A stretch of DNA of 64,000 bases. It comes from Galeruca laticollis. Lineage: Eukaryota > Arthropoda > Insecta > Coleoptera > Chrysomelidae. Position 1 is the stretch's first letter. Every line of letters begins with the position of its first letter. A model generated the notes under the pieces. That model was not told where the DNA came from. It saw only the letters and a program-made list of their open reading frames with translations, and did no database searches. The stretch spans positions 199,114,862-199,178,861 of the forward strand of contig OY998178.1 in assembly GCA_963921935.1 (NCBI GenBank), read 5' to 3'. The position numbers and the translations under genes were made by a program. Positions 21,170-31,595 of the stretch are shown here, one piece after another.

Positions 21170-21519
21170 TACACTAAAAGTGGTATTCCCGGTTTATCTG
21201 GGGAAGTAGGTGCGTAACAGTCACTTACCAACGAACGAAGATGTTACGCCGCTGCTTATTTCTTGAATAGATACACTGGTAAAGTTTTTTATTGGCTGCC
21301 TCACAAGTTATTATCACATGCTCAATGCATTGCTAATTACAATCCAAAGAAACACGTAGCAAAAACTAATAATAAATACTTACTTAATTTATTTAAATGA
21401 CCTACTTGATCGATCTTTACTCGTCGGCCGCTGTAGTAGGAATGATGACTTTGATATTTAACCATTGATTATTAGTGTACTGTACTCTCAATTTGAGTAT
21501 GTTCTTTTCCGGAACATAG

Positions 21520-21925
21520 AAGATTCACTAAATATTGAAGACGAGCAAGATGATGATGAACAGATTCAATTAGATATTGTTAATATATCGGAGAGCACAG
21601 TAGGTATTATTCAAGTATACTATTGCAACTAATTTCATTGAAAATATTTTTTTACAGAACCAACTTCATCGGCAACGAAACGCAAGGCAACTTCAAAATC
21701 TGTCACCCAAAAAACTAATAAAGTATCGCATGAAGTTATTTACGAAAAAATGGAAAAGGCCTACGACATACTACAGAAAAAACACAACCGAAAGAAAACG
21801 ATGAGTGCGCCATATTTGGAGAATTAATATGAAAAACACTTCGAGCAATGCAACAGAGTGAAAAAGACTTTGTAATGCACGAAATAGAGAAATTCATGTA
21901 CCAATCGAAAATGCGTTTTTCTCAG
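21520..21925 (+). pseudogene. MADF-type gene of Harbinger 2, downstream exons
   Basis: Plus strand: EDEQDDDEQIQLDIVNI (acidic), an intron ending TTTTTTTACAG at 21657, then SSATKRKATSKS, EKMEKAYDILQKKHN, a one-base shift near 21800, and ECAIFGELI followed by MQQSEKDFVMHEIEKFMYQ. The last block is the BESS-like C-terminal helix pair seen in MADF partners. Together with exon 1 at 15762 this gene brackets the transposase C-terminal exon and lies within the transposase intron here. Confidence 0.7.
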
Positions 21926-22309
21926 TGCACGTTTCTACAGTCATTCCAGCAGCATCCCATGAACTGGCAGTTCACGCCAATTTCACATCAGAACTTGTTA
22001 ACTATAGTACCTCATCAAGCCCCACGGCAGACTCAACAGTTACCCCATCACCGACAAATTTTGAAACATATTCACAATATTCCAATCCACCGTCCGTTCT
22101 TTCAGTAAACGCCAATAATGCAAAAAAAATATTACGAAAATTTTCAATCATAACTTTTTTCTCATTTTTTTAGTTTACAGAATGTAAATTACTTTTTGTC
22201 AACCTTTTTTTAATATTTTGTCAAATAGATATATAAAAAAAATAATGAGATGTTGCAATTCTTGAATTAACGCTTTTCATACTTCCGGTATAATTTTTGA
22301 TATCAACTG

Positions 22310-22667
22310 TGGGGAAACTTTAAAAAGATAATGGAGACTTTGGTAGCTATCGCTGGAAGCTAAAAATCGCAACGTTATTACCAGTCGTTACTTTGCTGGA
22401 ATAGATTCTCTTAACTCTGTATCTTTTTTAGAGATATGACATTCAATTTTATGTAGCAAATATTCGAAATCTTCAAAATATATTCGACAAAAGTTCTCGA
22501 ATAAGCCAGAAAGTTCATTTAGAAAATGATTTAACACACCTTTCTCTGCTTCTGTTTAAAGATGAAACCCACCACCTTCGCTTTCTTCGTTTTGGTTTCA
22601 TTAAAATATATGCACTGCTCATTATAACAATTGCTGCTGCTGCCTCTGTTTCACTATCAATTTCCAT
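22310..22667 (-). pseudogene. Harbinger 2 transposase, N-terminal exon
   Basis: ATG at 22667 gives MEIDSETEAAAAIVIMSSA, KPKRRKRRWWVSSLNRSR, then after a one-base shift GVLNHFLNELSG, FCRIYFEDFEYLLHKI and LRESIPAK-RLVITLRFLASS, with a stop replacing one codon before RLV. This is the N-terminal helical region of HARBI1-like proteins (..FRMD...FE.LL..I......T..R..I....RL..TLR.LA.G). The nuclease exon follows 3.5 kb away on the same strand. Confidence 0.8.
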
Positions 22668-22817
22668 TTTGATTGTAATTACGAGCTTTCACAAGTACTT
22701 GCAGTATCCGCAAAAATTGGCATTTGCCAAGTAGCCCCGTAATGTATCGACCATACTTGTACATGTACATGATCAAGTACCAGTACTTGTCAAGTCCCGT
22801 GTAGTGGGTACTCGGCT

Positions 22818-23005
22818 TCAAAGAGAAATTGCTGTAACTGATCAGTTTCACGAAGCACAAGAAACGAGAAAGCGGACATCTCTAGCTGTTGTAGTCCTGC
22901 CTCGCTGTAGATCAGGTCTTCGAGTAAGCAGTTTTGGATGGTCATCTTCTACAGCTGCATCAACACGATTTATGCTTGTTGCAATACAGTTACATTGACA
23001 GTAAT
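22818..23005 (-). pseudogene. Tc1-like transposase, N-terminal fragment
   Basis: The minus strand reads TRRPDLQRGRTTTARDVRFL followed by SVTAISL. This matches the GRP...T...R.DR.L link between the two helix-turn-helix units of Tc1 transposases. It ends at the Harbinger 2 target site and continues at 15533. Confidence 0.65.
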
Positions 23006-23794
23006 ACGCAAATAACAATTTGTAATAGACATATAAAACTATAGGATATTACGATTTTTTTTATGAAACGCTTATCGAAAAAGTAATAACTTTCCGTTTA
23101 TTCAAGCAATCACTTGCTACACTGTGGTGTATACCATTAACTAAAACCTGGAAATTTAGTTGTCAATTATTCAGTACTCAACGTCGCGATTCTCAAATTA
23201 TCGTCTTAACAAGAACTCGAATTATTCGCTGAATCATTTAGATCTTCGTTTTCATTATTAGCATCTCTTAGCTTAAATATAAGTGACAACAAAGAAAGAT
23301 AAACAGAAACATTTGAAGAATTAAACTATCGAATATCAATTAATAATAAAATAAAAAGTGACAATCAAGAATTGTTTTCACTTAATATTAACCTAGTTGT
23401 CAACAAAAGTAATAAACTACTAAATTAATATTTTCTTTCCTACATGCATTATAATGTTCACTGAAACTAATTGCCATTTATTATTTATTTAAAAATGTGT
23501 TAATTTTTCTGCAAAACTGTCTGTACTGTTTTTCATTTCTTTCACACTTCAATGAATATATTGCAGATTAGGAATACGGATTTTAAATAAGAATTATAAA
23601 CTATATGTCAATTTAGATAATATAATTATATATATTTCATTTGATATTAAATAACGAAAGAACTTCATTGAGAACAAGGCAATGTATGTATGAGGGGTTT
23701 GATTACAAGGTGGAACTGAAGTCCTAGATATAATAAAGTGAGAGCCTACCAGGCACACGTTAAAGTATGAAGGCTAGAAATAAATAGGCTAATT
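23006..23794. other. Unassigned AT-rich sequence
   Basis: No gene, array or inverted repeat recognised. Confidence 0.4.
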
Positions 23795-24239
23795 CACGTT
23801 CACACTCCGATGCACGACGGTGGTCTGTCATAACAAGGGTTATTGGCCACAGTACTGCTTCTTATAGCAACAGATAATATAGAAATCTGAGGTTTTCAGT
23901 ACCTTTCAGGAACATAAAAAAAGTATTTCACGTTATGTTGCACAAAAACAAAAATTTCGGTTTTTGAAAAATTCATCGCTTTGTCCTAATAGACCACCGT
24001 CGTGTGGTCTTGTAACTTTAAGAATATGTACATCCATCAGGCGGCTAAAGGTTAAAGCTACGTTTGGAGGTTGGTAAATAGGACTAAGCTATGTTAGATA
24101 GCAGAGTGTGTAACGGGAAATGCTCAGACATCCGTATTTTAGGATGATGAAGTTTAGTATACCATAAAATCTGGAACGTTTCAAACGATTTTTGATTTTT
24201 GCACTCAGTGACAGTTTTGTGTGTTGTGCAAGTGACGAA

Positions 24240-25680
24240 GACATTTATGATTCCGATGACTATTTCTGATAGGGGTAGAGGAATTCAGTGATCACCAAAC
24301 GGATTCGGAACATGATATGACAGAAGCAGAACAACAGGTCGAGGAAAGCGTGAATTCCATAGAAGATAGGCGATTATATTACTATGGCAAAGATGGGACC
24401 AAATGGTTAAAACATACACCTCCTAGAAATGTATGTACTAGACAAGAAAATATTGTTCTACATTTGCCAGGCAATATTGGTATTGCAAAAAATGCAAGAA
24501 CTCCGATTGAATCGTGGAACCTTCTGTTTAGTAATGTCGTTGTCTTTGTGGTCCACTATACGAATCTTTATATTAGAAACATTTCTGCAAATTTCCAAGA
24601 TCAAAGAGATGCAAAAGAAACATCAGTTGTGGAAATGCGAGCTTTTATTGATTTGCTATATTTGGCAGTCCCAGATCATGGATATCGAAAAAATCTAAAA
24701 GAATTTTGGGCTCGAGATGGGCTAGGTAGCGAAATATTTAGTGCGACTATATCAGAAAGGCGATTTAGATTTCTTCTAAGAGTAATACGTTTTGCCGTCA
24801 AAAATACTAGAGCTGAAAGACTGCAAACAGATTAATTAGCCCTTATAAGAAATATTTTCGAAACATTTGTTCAGAATCGTAAAAGTTGATATTCTGTAGG
24901 TGAGTATGTCACTCTGGATGAAATGCTATTTGATTTTTGGGGTAAATGCAGTTTTAGAATGTACATACCCAACAAACCAAAAAAGTATGGTATAAAAGTG
25001 TTTGTCACTGTTGACGCTAGAACCTTTTATAGAAATCATATGGAAATATATGCAAGACAGCAGCCACCTGGACCCTACAAACTAGATAATTCCTCTGCCG
25101 CGGTTACACCGAGAATGAGAGAATGTGTCAACCTTGGTTCGGTGCAGGAAGGAATGTAACGATGGATCGTTGGTTTATTTCTTGCCCAGTTGTCGAGCAA
25201 CTTAAAATAGACGACAGATTGACAATAATTGTAGGTACTATTACTACCAATAAGCCACAATTACCAGCTATTATTTGGAAATCAGATGATGGCTTCGTCG
25301 TATGTCCCTCTAAGACATAGAAATGTCTTGTGGATCCAGTCAGTGGTAAGCCAGAGAAAATTATATTTTATAATTCTACAAAATGTGGTATAGACATTGT
25401 TGATAAAATTTCATTTTCCTATAAAGTTGCAAGAAACACAAAACGGTGGCCATTAGTAATTTTTTATGGGATGCTGAACATTTGCAATGTCAATGCTTTT
25501 GTCATAACTAGATTCAATAATCCAGACGAAGTTTATAGTAAAAATAGGAGGTTATTTGTAAGAAATCTGAGGCTTGAGTTGATAAAGGAATACATGTGTT
25601 CCAGAGCCTCTACATCCAGGTTACACACATATATCCAGACTTCAATTGCCAAGTTTACTAAACTTCAAGCTCTACTAGAT
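24240..25680 (+). pseudogene. piggyBac transposase, main part
   Basis: Acidic leader (EFSDHQTDSEHD), GKDGTKWLKHTPP, PIESWNLLFSN, then the core: YVTLDEMLFDFWGKCSFRMY (first Asp), KPKKYGIKVFVTVDA, VTMDRWFISCPV (second Asp), KCGIDIVDKISFSY (third Asp) and RWPLVIFYGML. A stop after LQTD (24835), a frameshift near 25110 and a stop at 25318 break it. The frame then runs into the hAT at ALLD. It cuts and pastes DNA at TTAA when intact. The C-terminal Cys-rich end is at 28065-28200. Confidence 0.85.
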
Positions 25681-28064
25681 CAGCCATGTCAATCTCAAAG
25701 TCACTGGTTGGCCAAAAGCATGAAGACCATAGACTAGGTGGGCTGCAAAACCTAATCTTAAAGAAGACAAACTACTGAAAATCTTAACGAAAAAAAGTAC
25801 TATTATGTTAGAAGTATATTTATTAAATTTCCAATAAAAAGGACATTACAAAAACTTACAAACATTAACTTCTTTTGCCAGATATTTGACATCTTTTGTC
25901 TTTAATTAAGTTGTCTATTTGTGGCGTGAATTTATCGGCGGAAATAACTTTTAAAACTGCGTCCAAGTGTGCGTCCGTCAATCGCGATCTTGCGGGAGAT
26001 TTGTTTCCTTTCATCAAAGAAAATAATTGTTCACACTTATAGGTACAAGTTTTCTCATTTCTTGGTATTGAAAAGGCAAGTACTTATAAAATTCGAATGT
26101 ACCAACACTATCAAATTTTTCTTTTAAATGGGTTTGACACTGAATCTCAATCACTTCCATCTGCAAGTGAGGGGGAACTTTATCAATATCGATAGTGAAA
26201 AGAGCAGTAAATAAAGAAAAATTGTTTTCTTGGGACTTAAAATCCTGAAAACGCTTTTCAAATTCTGACAGAAGGCTTCCCATTTTCTCTGTATACATTT
26301 TGTATGATATTGGGCCACTTGTACTTTCCTGATACGCCTTGCAAGTCGGAAAATGTGACAGATTATTCACCGCTAACTGGTTTTTCCACAGCATCATCTT
26401 ACACTTGAAAGCTTTAACATGATCATGCATATCTGTTATAACTTGACGTGGTCCTTACAATTTCGTATTTAAGTCCGACAAGTGGTTTGTGATGTCTACC
26501 ATAAATGAAAGATCTTGTAAAAAAGGTACGTCGGATAACAAGCTGACATCTTGTTCTTTCACTTCCATGAAAAGGCGTATTTCTTCTTTGAGTTTCCATA
26601 ACCGATCGAGAACCATAGAACACGAAAGCCATCGCACTTCTGCATAATAAAGTAAACCAGTGTACTCACTTTCTAAATTACGTAAAAACGCAGAAAACTG
26701 TCGCTGATTCAAGCCACGTGACCTTACGAAGTTTATCATTTTTTTCACTGACTTTAAAACGCTTTCCAACTTGATCACTTTTGAGCATAAAACTTCTTGA
26801 TGGATTATGCAATGAACATGATGAAAATCTGGTTTGTCACTGCCCGTTTCTCTGATATTTGTTTGTAATATTTTAATGAAGCCATTATTTACTCCAGTCA
26901 TTGAAGGAGCTCCGTCTGTTGCAACGGAATACAGTTTGGACACATCTAAATTGTACTTTTGCAGAAGTCCATAAACAGCATTGAAAATATCCTCCCCAGT
27001 TGTTGTATCATGCAATGGTACTAATTCCAGTAATTCTTCATAGACGTTGATATCTCTATCAACAGCACGAAGAAAAACAGCGAGTTGCGCCACACCACAC
27101 ACATCTGTACTTTCGTCACAGGCAATAGAAAATGCAATGAAAGAGTTTGATTTTGTTTTTATCTGTTCGCTTATATTGCCAGCCAACTCGGAAACTCTTT
27201 CAGCGACAGTATTCCGGGAAAAGGATATATTTTGAAAAGCCTTCACGCTCCCGGGACTTACAATTTCCGCGGCCTTTACAAGGCACTCTTTTATAAATTC
27301 ACCTTCAACAAATGGTTTTGAGTGTTTTGCGATCAACTCCGACAGTACGTAGCTCGCTTGAACGGCAGATTCATTTTCTTGCTTTGGACGTGTAAACATA
27401 AGCTGTTGATCTTTTAACCGTGATTTTAACTCTTAACTTTTCGTTTCTAATCATGCCTGTATACTTGTCAAACTTAGTTTTATGACTATCATAGTGACGT
27501 TTTATAATATATAATTTTGGGACACCGACTGTACTGTTACAAATGAAGCAAATAATTTTGTCTTTCACTTCACAGCAAAAAAACTCTAATTCCCACTTTT
27601 CTTGAAAGACACGATGCTCATCTCCAAGTTTCCTCTTACTTCCACTTGGTTTTGAAACAGACATGTTAAAAACTCTATCCGAAATAAATAACAATAAGTA
27701 CTGTTACGTGTTGTAACAATAAGTACGCAACTAAACTCGCAATTCTATCACAACTGACTCATAACTAACTAAACAACTGAACTCAATCGAGCGGTATTGG
27801 CTTATATACGGATTGTGATTTCTCGACAGTTCTTTCCAGAATGTTCAGGTAGCGTCATCTGTGTTCTCGCGCGATAGAACTTTCCGGAACAAGCCAGGCT
27901 TTTAGGTTGAGCGCGCATCTTAGTTCATCATCACAGTACTTTATTTTCGGTTTTTAACAGGCTCGCGGGCGCATTACATGGCTGTTTTCAAAATTGATTC
28001 GGGGCCGCAGGAAAATGCTAATTGGGCCGCATGCGGCCCGCGGGCCGCATGTTTGACATGGCTG
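25681..28064 (-). mobile_element. hAT element with a perfect 8-bp target duplication
   Basis: TACTAGAT flanks both sides (25673-25680 and 28065-28072) and both ends begin CAGCCATGTCAA, the hAT CAG-type TIR. The right subterminal region is a GC-rich GGGCCGCATGCGGCCCGCGG palindrome block. Removing the element rejoins the piggyBac frame from ALLD to PTPNRREHCKYC. Length is 2384 bp. The transposase is on the minus strand. Confidence 0.95.
25865..27664 (-). pseudogene. hAT transposase, GTF2IRD2/ZBED5-like
   Basis: From ATG at 27664: MSVSKPSGSKRK, a BED-like finger (CFICN...KRHYDSH), after a frameshift near 27385 SYVLSELIAKHSKPF, FSIACDESTDV (first Asp), YSVATDGAPSMTG (second Asp), HHVHCIIHQEVLCSK, and AEVRWLSCSMVLDRLWKL (Trp of the hAT insertion region). 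A second shift near 26440 and a third near 26030 precede CEQLFSLMKGNK and RSRLTDAHLDAVLKV, the C-terminal hATC dimerisation block, with stop at about 25865. About 600 residues in all. Only three frameshifts, so it is fairly young. Confidence 0.85.
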
Positions 28065-28200
28065 TACTAGATCCTACCCCCAATAGAAGAGAACACTGTA
28101 AATATTGTAAAAAGAGGAAAACAAGATATTTTTGTAAATTGTGCAAAAAATGGTTATGTATGGACCACATTTTTGCATGTTGCCGAGATTGTGGATAAAA
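28065..28200 (+). pseudogene. piggyBac C-terminal Cys-rich domain
   Basis: After the hAT, the frame resumes PTPNRREHCKYCKKRK, TRYFCKLCKKWLCMDHIFA and CCRDCG before TAA. The CxxC, CxxC, CxxH spacing is the zinc-binding Cys-rich domain that binds piggyBac ends. It is intact here and continuous with the core at 25680 across the target duplication. Confidence 0.85.
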
Positions 28201-28567
28201 TGGAAGAAAATCGGAACGTGAATTAGACCTCCAATATTTTCTGCATATGTTTGAATTTTTGTTATATTTTACGTTCCTTAATTTCGTAAAACATAGTTCT
28301 ATCAGTCTTAATCGAAAAAATGTTAATTTTTTGTTGCTTTGTATTTTTATATATTTTTTTAAATAAGTGTCAAAATAGTAAGATTTTCGCAATACTTTTA
28401 TATTATATGGTAACACTGGACATTTAAATTTTTTTTACAACTGTTAACCGAAAAACCATTATACTAAATAGATTACAGTGAAATTTTCCATATAATACCA
28501 TATTAAATAAAAATATTACGTCATAATTATTGGTCCTAATAGACCACCGTCGCGCACTCGTGTTTTT

Positions 28568-29599
28568 TTAAAGACGTCGTGTAGCGGAGTGCTTAAGTGA
28601 AATCTAGCATTTATATACCTAATACATGTTGTTTAAACAACGATTTTGAACAATATTTAACCGGACCCTGTATACGGGCGAAAAATCTGAGAGATTGTTA
28701 TCCGTGTGCATAAATGTGTGTGATAGACCATTAGTACTCTTACATTAATTGGAAGAGTTTCAAAAAGCATTTTGAAATTTTTATGATTATATTAATTAAA
28801 AATGCGCGCCCCTCTCCCCGCTTTAGAAGTACATAGCATCATAGCGCCTTTATTTCATATAAACAAAATACCTACATCATTAAAATTAATTATAGTTATT
28901 CAATAATTATACATTTTATTGTATATGCGCGTAAATGTAAATAGGAACTCGAAGGCTCAAGCCAAGTCTGTACCTCGAATTTTCATGATCCAAAGCAGCC
29001 TGCCGAAATGTTCGCGACGCGGGACAATATGCATTTTTCTTGTATTTTGGTTCAGTTAAAATAGTTTGGTAATAAACATTTGGCAAAGCGTTTTCCGTAA
29101 GGTCAGTCTCATTCTAAAAGATGCCATTGGTTTGGTTAAATCACAGAAAAGAAACTGATGGATTTTCGTATCCTCAATAATAATATAAGAATTATTACAA
29201 CGACAAATTTGTTTTTTACAAATTAATATCTAGTGTATTAAACACACATTTCAATTCACCCATAAAATATTAAACATCTCGGGTCAATTAAAAATTCGAA
29301 GTTTTTACAATGTTTTGGTACAATACAGTTGCGCTAAAAAATGATTGTCACCAACAAACTATATGATTGCCGATAACATTTGCTACCATTTCTTCTAAAC
29401 TGTATCTTGATATCTGTTTTCGTTCAATAGTTAGTTTTCACTATAAAGCATTATCCTTGTAATATGTCCAGCTGTTTAGTTAACTAATAGTATCGTCAGT
29501 TTTGTAAATCAAAACATGTTTGTTTAATGTAATAATGGTCATGATCAATGAAAAAATCACCTACGACCTAACTAAATTTAATATTTCAGAAATTAATTA
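28568..29599. other. Unassigned AT-rich sequence
   Basis: No gene recognised. A CCGGACCCTGTATACGGG tract near 28660 is a possible transposon end but has no partner in the window. Confidence 0.35.
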
Positions 29600-30900
29600 T
29601 GAGTAAACAGAAGCCCAGTGGCTGTGAGTACCACAACGGCGGCTAGAACAAGAATCGAAAAATGCGAAGCTTTCCAAAATTAGTCAATATTTTAAATCCG
29701 CTCCTGTTGAAACTATTAACACCTAAAATTCCACATCAACTCCAATCTTCGTATCCCATATCAGATACAAACACGGTGTAAAATCTCAAATTGCTTCAGA
29801 AATCCAATCTTTGGCTTCATTAATAATTAATTTTAATGACTCATCTGACCCTATATCAACATCTACGAGTATTACACAAGAAAAAAGTAGAGCACAACTT
29901 CTTTGCTTGGAACTTCTAGAAACCATGCCAGAAGATGAATCCATTGAAGCAAATACTTAGGTCAGCCCCCAAGTTTCATTAAAACTTTTGTTATTAAATA
30001 TGGGCATGGTCAACCAACTGGGCCGTTTCCTCGAAACGACGGAGGCAGGTGTTTTTCAGCAACTTATTATTTCGCTAAATCAAAAAGTGATTTGGAAGCA
30101 CCTAGGTAGTGGTTGTGTTATTCCTTGAAACAAAACATCTGTTACTGCGAACCTTGTTGGTTATTTAGTGATAGATCGAACATTTTTTTTAAAAGTAACT
30201 GGATCGTCTTATCCAGAAAAATTAACTAACATGAGAATACCAATTGCCAATTATGTGTAAATTATTTTGCTTGGAAGGCAAATAAATGTATAGATTCTCA
30301 CATAGAATCTACACTCAGAAGGGAAGCAAGTTTTTGGAGGTAAGTTTTATGTCGTATTATAAATGTTACATTGACTTTAGCTACACGCAATCTCCCATTT
30401 AGAGAACACATAATGACATATAATGAAGATGAGGACACTGTAGGTGGCGGTAATTATCTATCAATAATAAATTTACTAACGAGATGCGATCCAATTTGTC
30501 ACCATTACTGGAGAATTGTCGATTATGTATTTAAGCGCAACTGTACAAAATGAGCTTATCAATCTAGTGGCAGCACTGGAAATTAGAAATTAGAGATGCT
30601 CGTTTTTTCAATTATTTTTGACACATTTTATTAAAGACAAAAACTCATACTCATACATTAAGATTATAAAAGGTTTTACTGGATTTTTAACTGTGGATAA
30701 TTGTACTGCTACAGGGTTGTTCAATTTTGTTAACAGTGTGTTTATGAAGAAAAATATCGAGATTTCTAAATGTCGTGGTCAGGGGTATGAGTGGATGCTA
30801 TAATGGTTTGCAAGCGAAAATAATAGGGATGTTGACAGTTCCAAATTCGTATAAAGTTATGTTTTACACATTAAAGACAGTTTTAGAAACCTAAAATAAC
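29600..30900 (+). pseudogene. hAT-like transposase relic, ZMYM1/TTF zinc-finger type
   Basis: Plus-strand frames in order: QKPSGCEY, RRLEQESKNAKLSKISQYF, GQPTGPFPRND, CYSLKQNICYCEPCWLF (TTF zinc finger CYC..C), ATRNLPFREH, GGNYLSIINLLTRCDP (DUF4371 block), KIIKGFTGFLTVDN, KCRGQGYE then, shifted, MSGCYNGLQAKI. These are consecutive landmarks of the ZMYM1-like hAT group. The C-terminal half is missing after about 30900. Many frameshifts. Its TIRs were not found. Confidence 0.75.
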
Positions 30901-31245
30901 ATTTCAAGAACCTAATTATTCGTCTTAAATTAAATAAAGTCAATATAAATTGCCTTATTTATTACTCATTATCACGTGACTGCGAACACCAAACAGAGCG
31001 GGATGGCGTCACTAAACGGGGAACAAACTAACTTAATATCTTATAACCCAGTTAAAAATATGAATTATTTTTATAAAAATTTGTTAGAGCAACTACAGTA
31101 TTTTACGATTCTTATCACAATGGAGACTTGATCCATTAAAAGAAATAGTAACTTACCGAAGGTTGATTCTATGATGGTGCAAGTTTCTTAACAAGAAACA
31201 TGGATTTTTCTGCAGTGTTTAAATATCTTTGTAGGTAAGTACCTA

Positions 31246-31467
31246 TCAGTTTGATGCAATTCTAGTTATATAAATAAATAAAATTAATATTCCTCCAATT
31301 ATAATTAAAAATAAGATATAGGAATATCAATAATTTAATCTTAATAGACTTCTTATTAAAGAAACAAGGATAGTTTGTATTAGTAGTATTAATCCACATG
31401 TTAAAGGATGATTTATAAAAATAAATATGAATGAAATGGTAATTATTATTGGGATAAATATTGATAT
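31246..31467 (-). pseudogene. nad6: nad6 fragment (mitochondrial origin)
   Basis: Starting ATA at 31467, directly after trnP, the frame read with the invertebrate mitochondrial code (ATA Met, AGA Ser) is open for about 74 codons and contains FMNHPLTCGLMLLMQT, LNYWYSYMLFL and MIGGMLILFMYMTSIAS. These are the conserved first, second and third membrane segments of arthropod ND6, a proton-pumping complex I subunit. The rest of the gene is missing. In the nucleus it cannot be translated to this protein. The lack of stops implies a fairly recent transfer. Confidence 0.85.
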
Positions 31468-31469
31468 AT

Positions 31470-31533
31470 CAGATATTAGTTTTATAAAAAATATTAATTT
31501 TGGAGATTAAAGAAAAATATTATTTATATCTGA
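31470..31533 (+). pseudogene. trnP: Mitochondrial trnP copy
   Basis: CAGATAT at 31470 pairs with ATATCTG at the other end as the acceptor stem, with A as discriminator base. The anticodon loop ATTTTGGAGAT carries TGG. It lies antisense to nad6 and abuts trnT, as in ancestral insect mitochondrial DNA. Confidence 0.8.
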
Positions 31534-31595
31534 AGTTTTAAAAGAAACCTTATTTTTGATTTACAAGACCAATATTTTATTTAAATTATTAAAAC
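31534..31595 (-). pseudogene. trnT: Mitochondrial trnT copy
   Basis: On the minus strand GTTTTAA pairs with TTAAAAC as acceptor stem. The anticodon loop TCTTGTAAA carries TGT. It is 62 nt and directly adjacent to trnP. Confidence 0.8.

Larger units (their letters stand above)
19085..21260 (-). mobile_element. I/Jockey-group LINE, deletion derivative (ORF1 fused to RNase H)
   Basis: On the minus strand an ORF1-type Gag (21169 down to about 19796) passes straight into the end of RNase H and a C-terminal CCHC motif. Endonuclease and reverse transcriptase are absent, with no scar other than the join near 19795. It lies in the transposase intron of Harbinger 2. Such deletion derivatives can be mobilised in trans. 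Ends are approximate. Confidence 0.7.
15534..22817. mobile_element. PIF/Harbinger element 2, 7.3 kb, heavily loaded
   Basis: Ends AGTCGGCAACTCACTACGCG and AGCCGAGTACCCACTACACG continue with ACTTGACAAGTACT on both sides, flanked by TTA (15531-15533) and TCA (22818-22820), a one-base-decayed TTA duplication. Gene order from the left: MADF exon 1 (+), transposase C-terminal exon (-), MADF later exons (+), transposase N-terminal exon (-). Tandem arrays and a LINE deletion derivative account for most of the extra length. It splits a Tc1 relic. Confidence 0.8.
23795..28567 (+). mobile_element. piggyBac-like element split by a hAT
   Basis: Near both ends lies GCACGACGGTGGTCTG / GCGCGACGGTGGTCTA in inverted orientation (about 23812 and 28555), with a further inverted copy at 23980-24000. 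TTAA, the piggyBac target, occurs at 28568-28571, and a CTAATT-type relic is at the left. The plus strand encodes a transposase with all three catalytic Asp. Without the 2.4-kb hAT the element would be about 2.4 kb. Outer ends are approximate. Confidence 0.7.
31246..31595 (-). other. Nuclear mitochondrial insertion (trnT, trnP, nad6)
   Basis: About 350 bp of mitochondrial DNA in the arthropod order trnT, trnP (opposite strand), nad6. The breakpoints are near GCATCAAAC at 31246, inside nad6, and just upstream of trnT at 31595. The upstream flank reads TTAACCTAACCTAATC. It is not organellar contig sequence because nuclear transposons lie on both sides. Confidence 0.85.
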
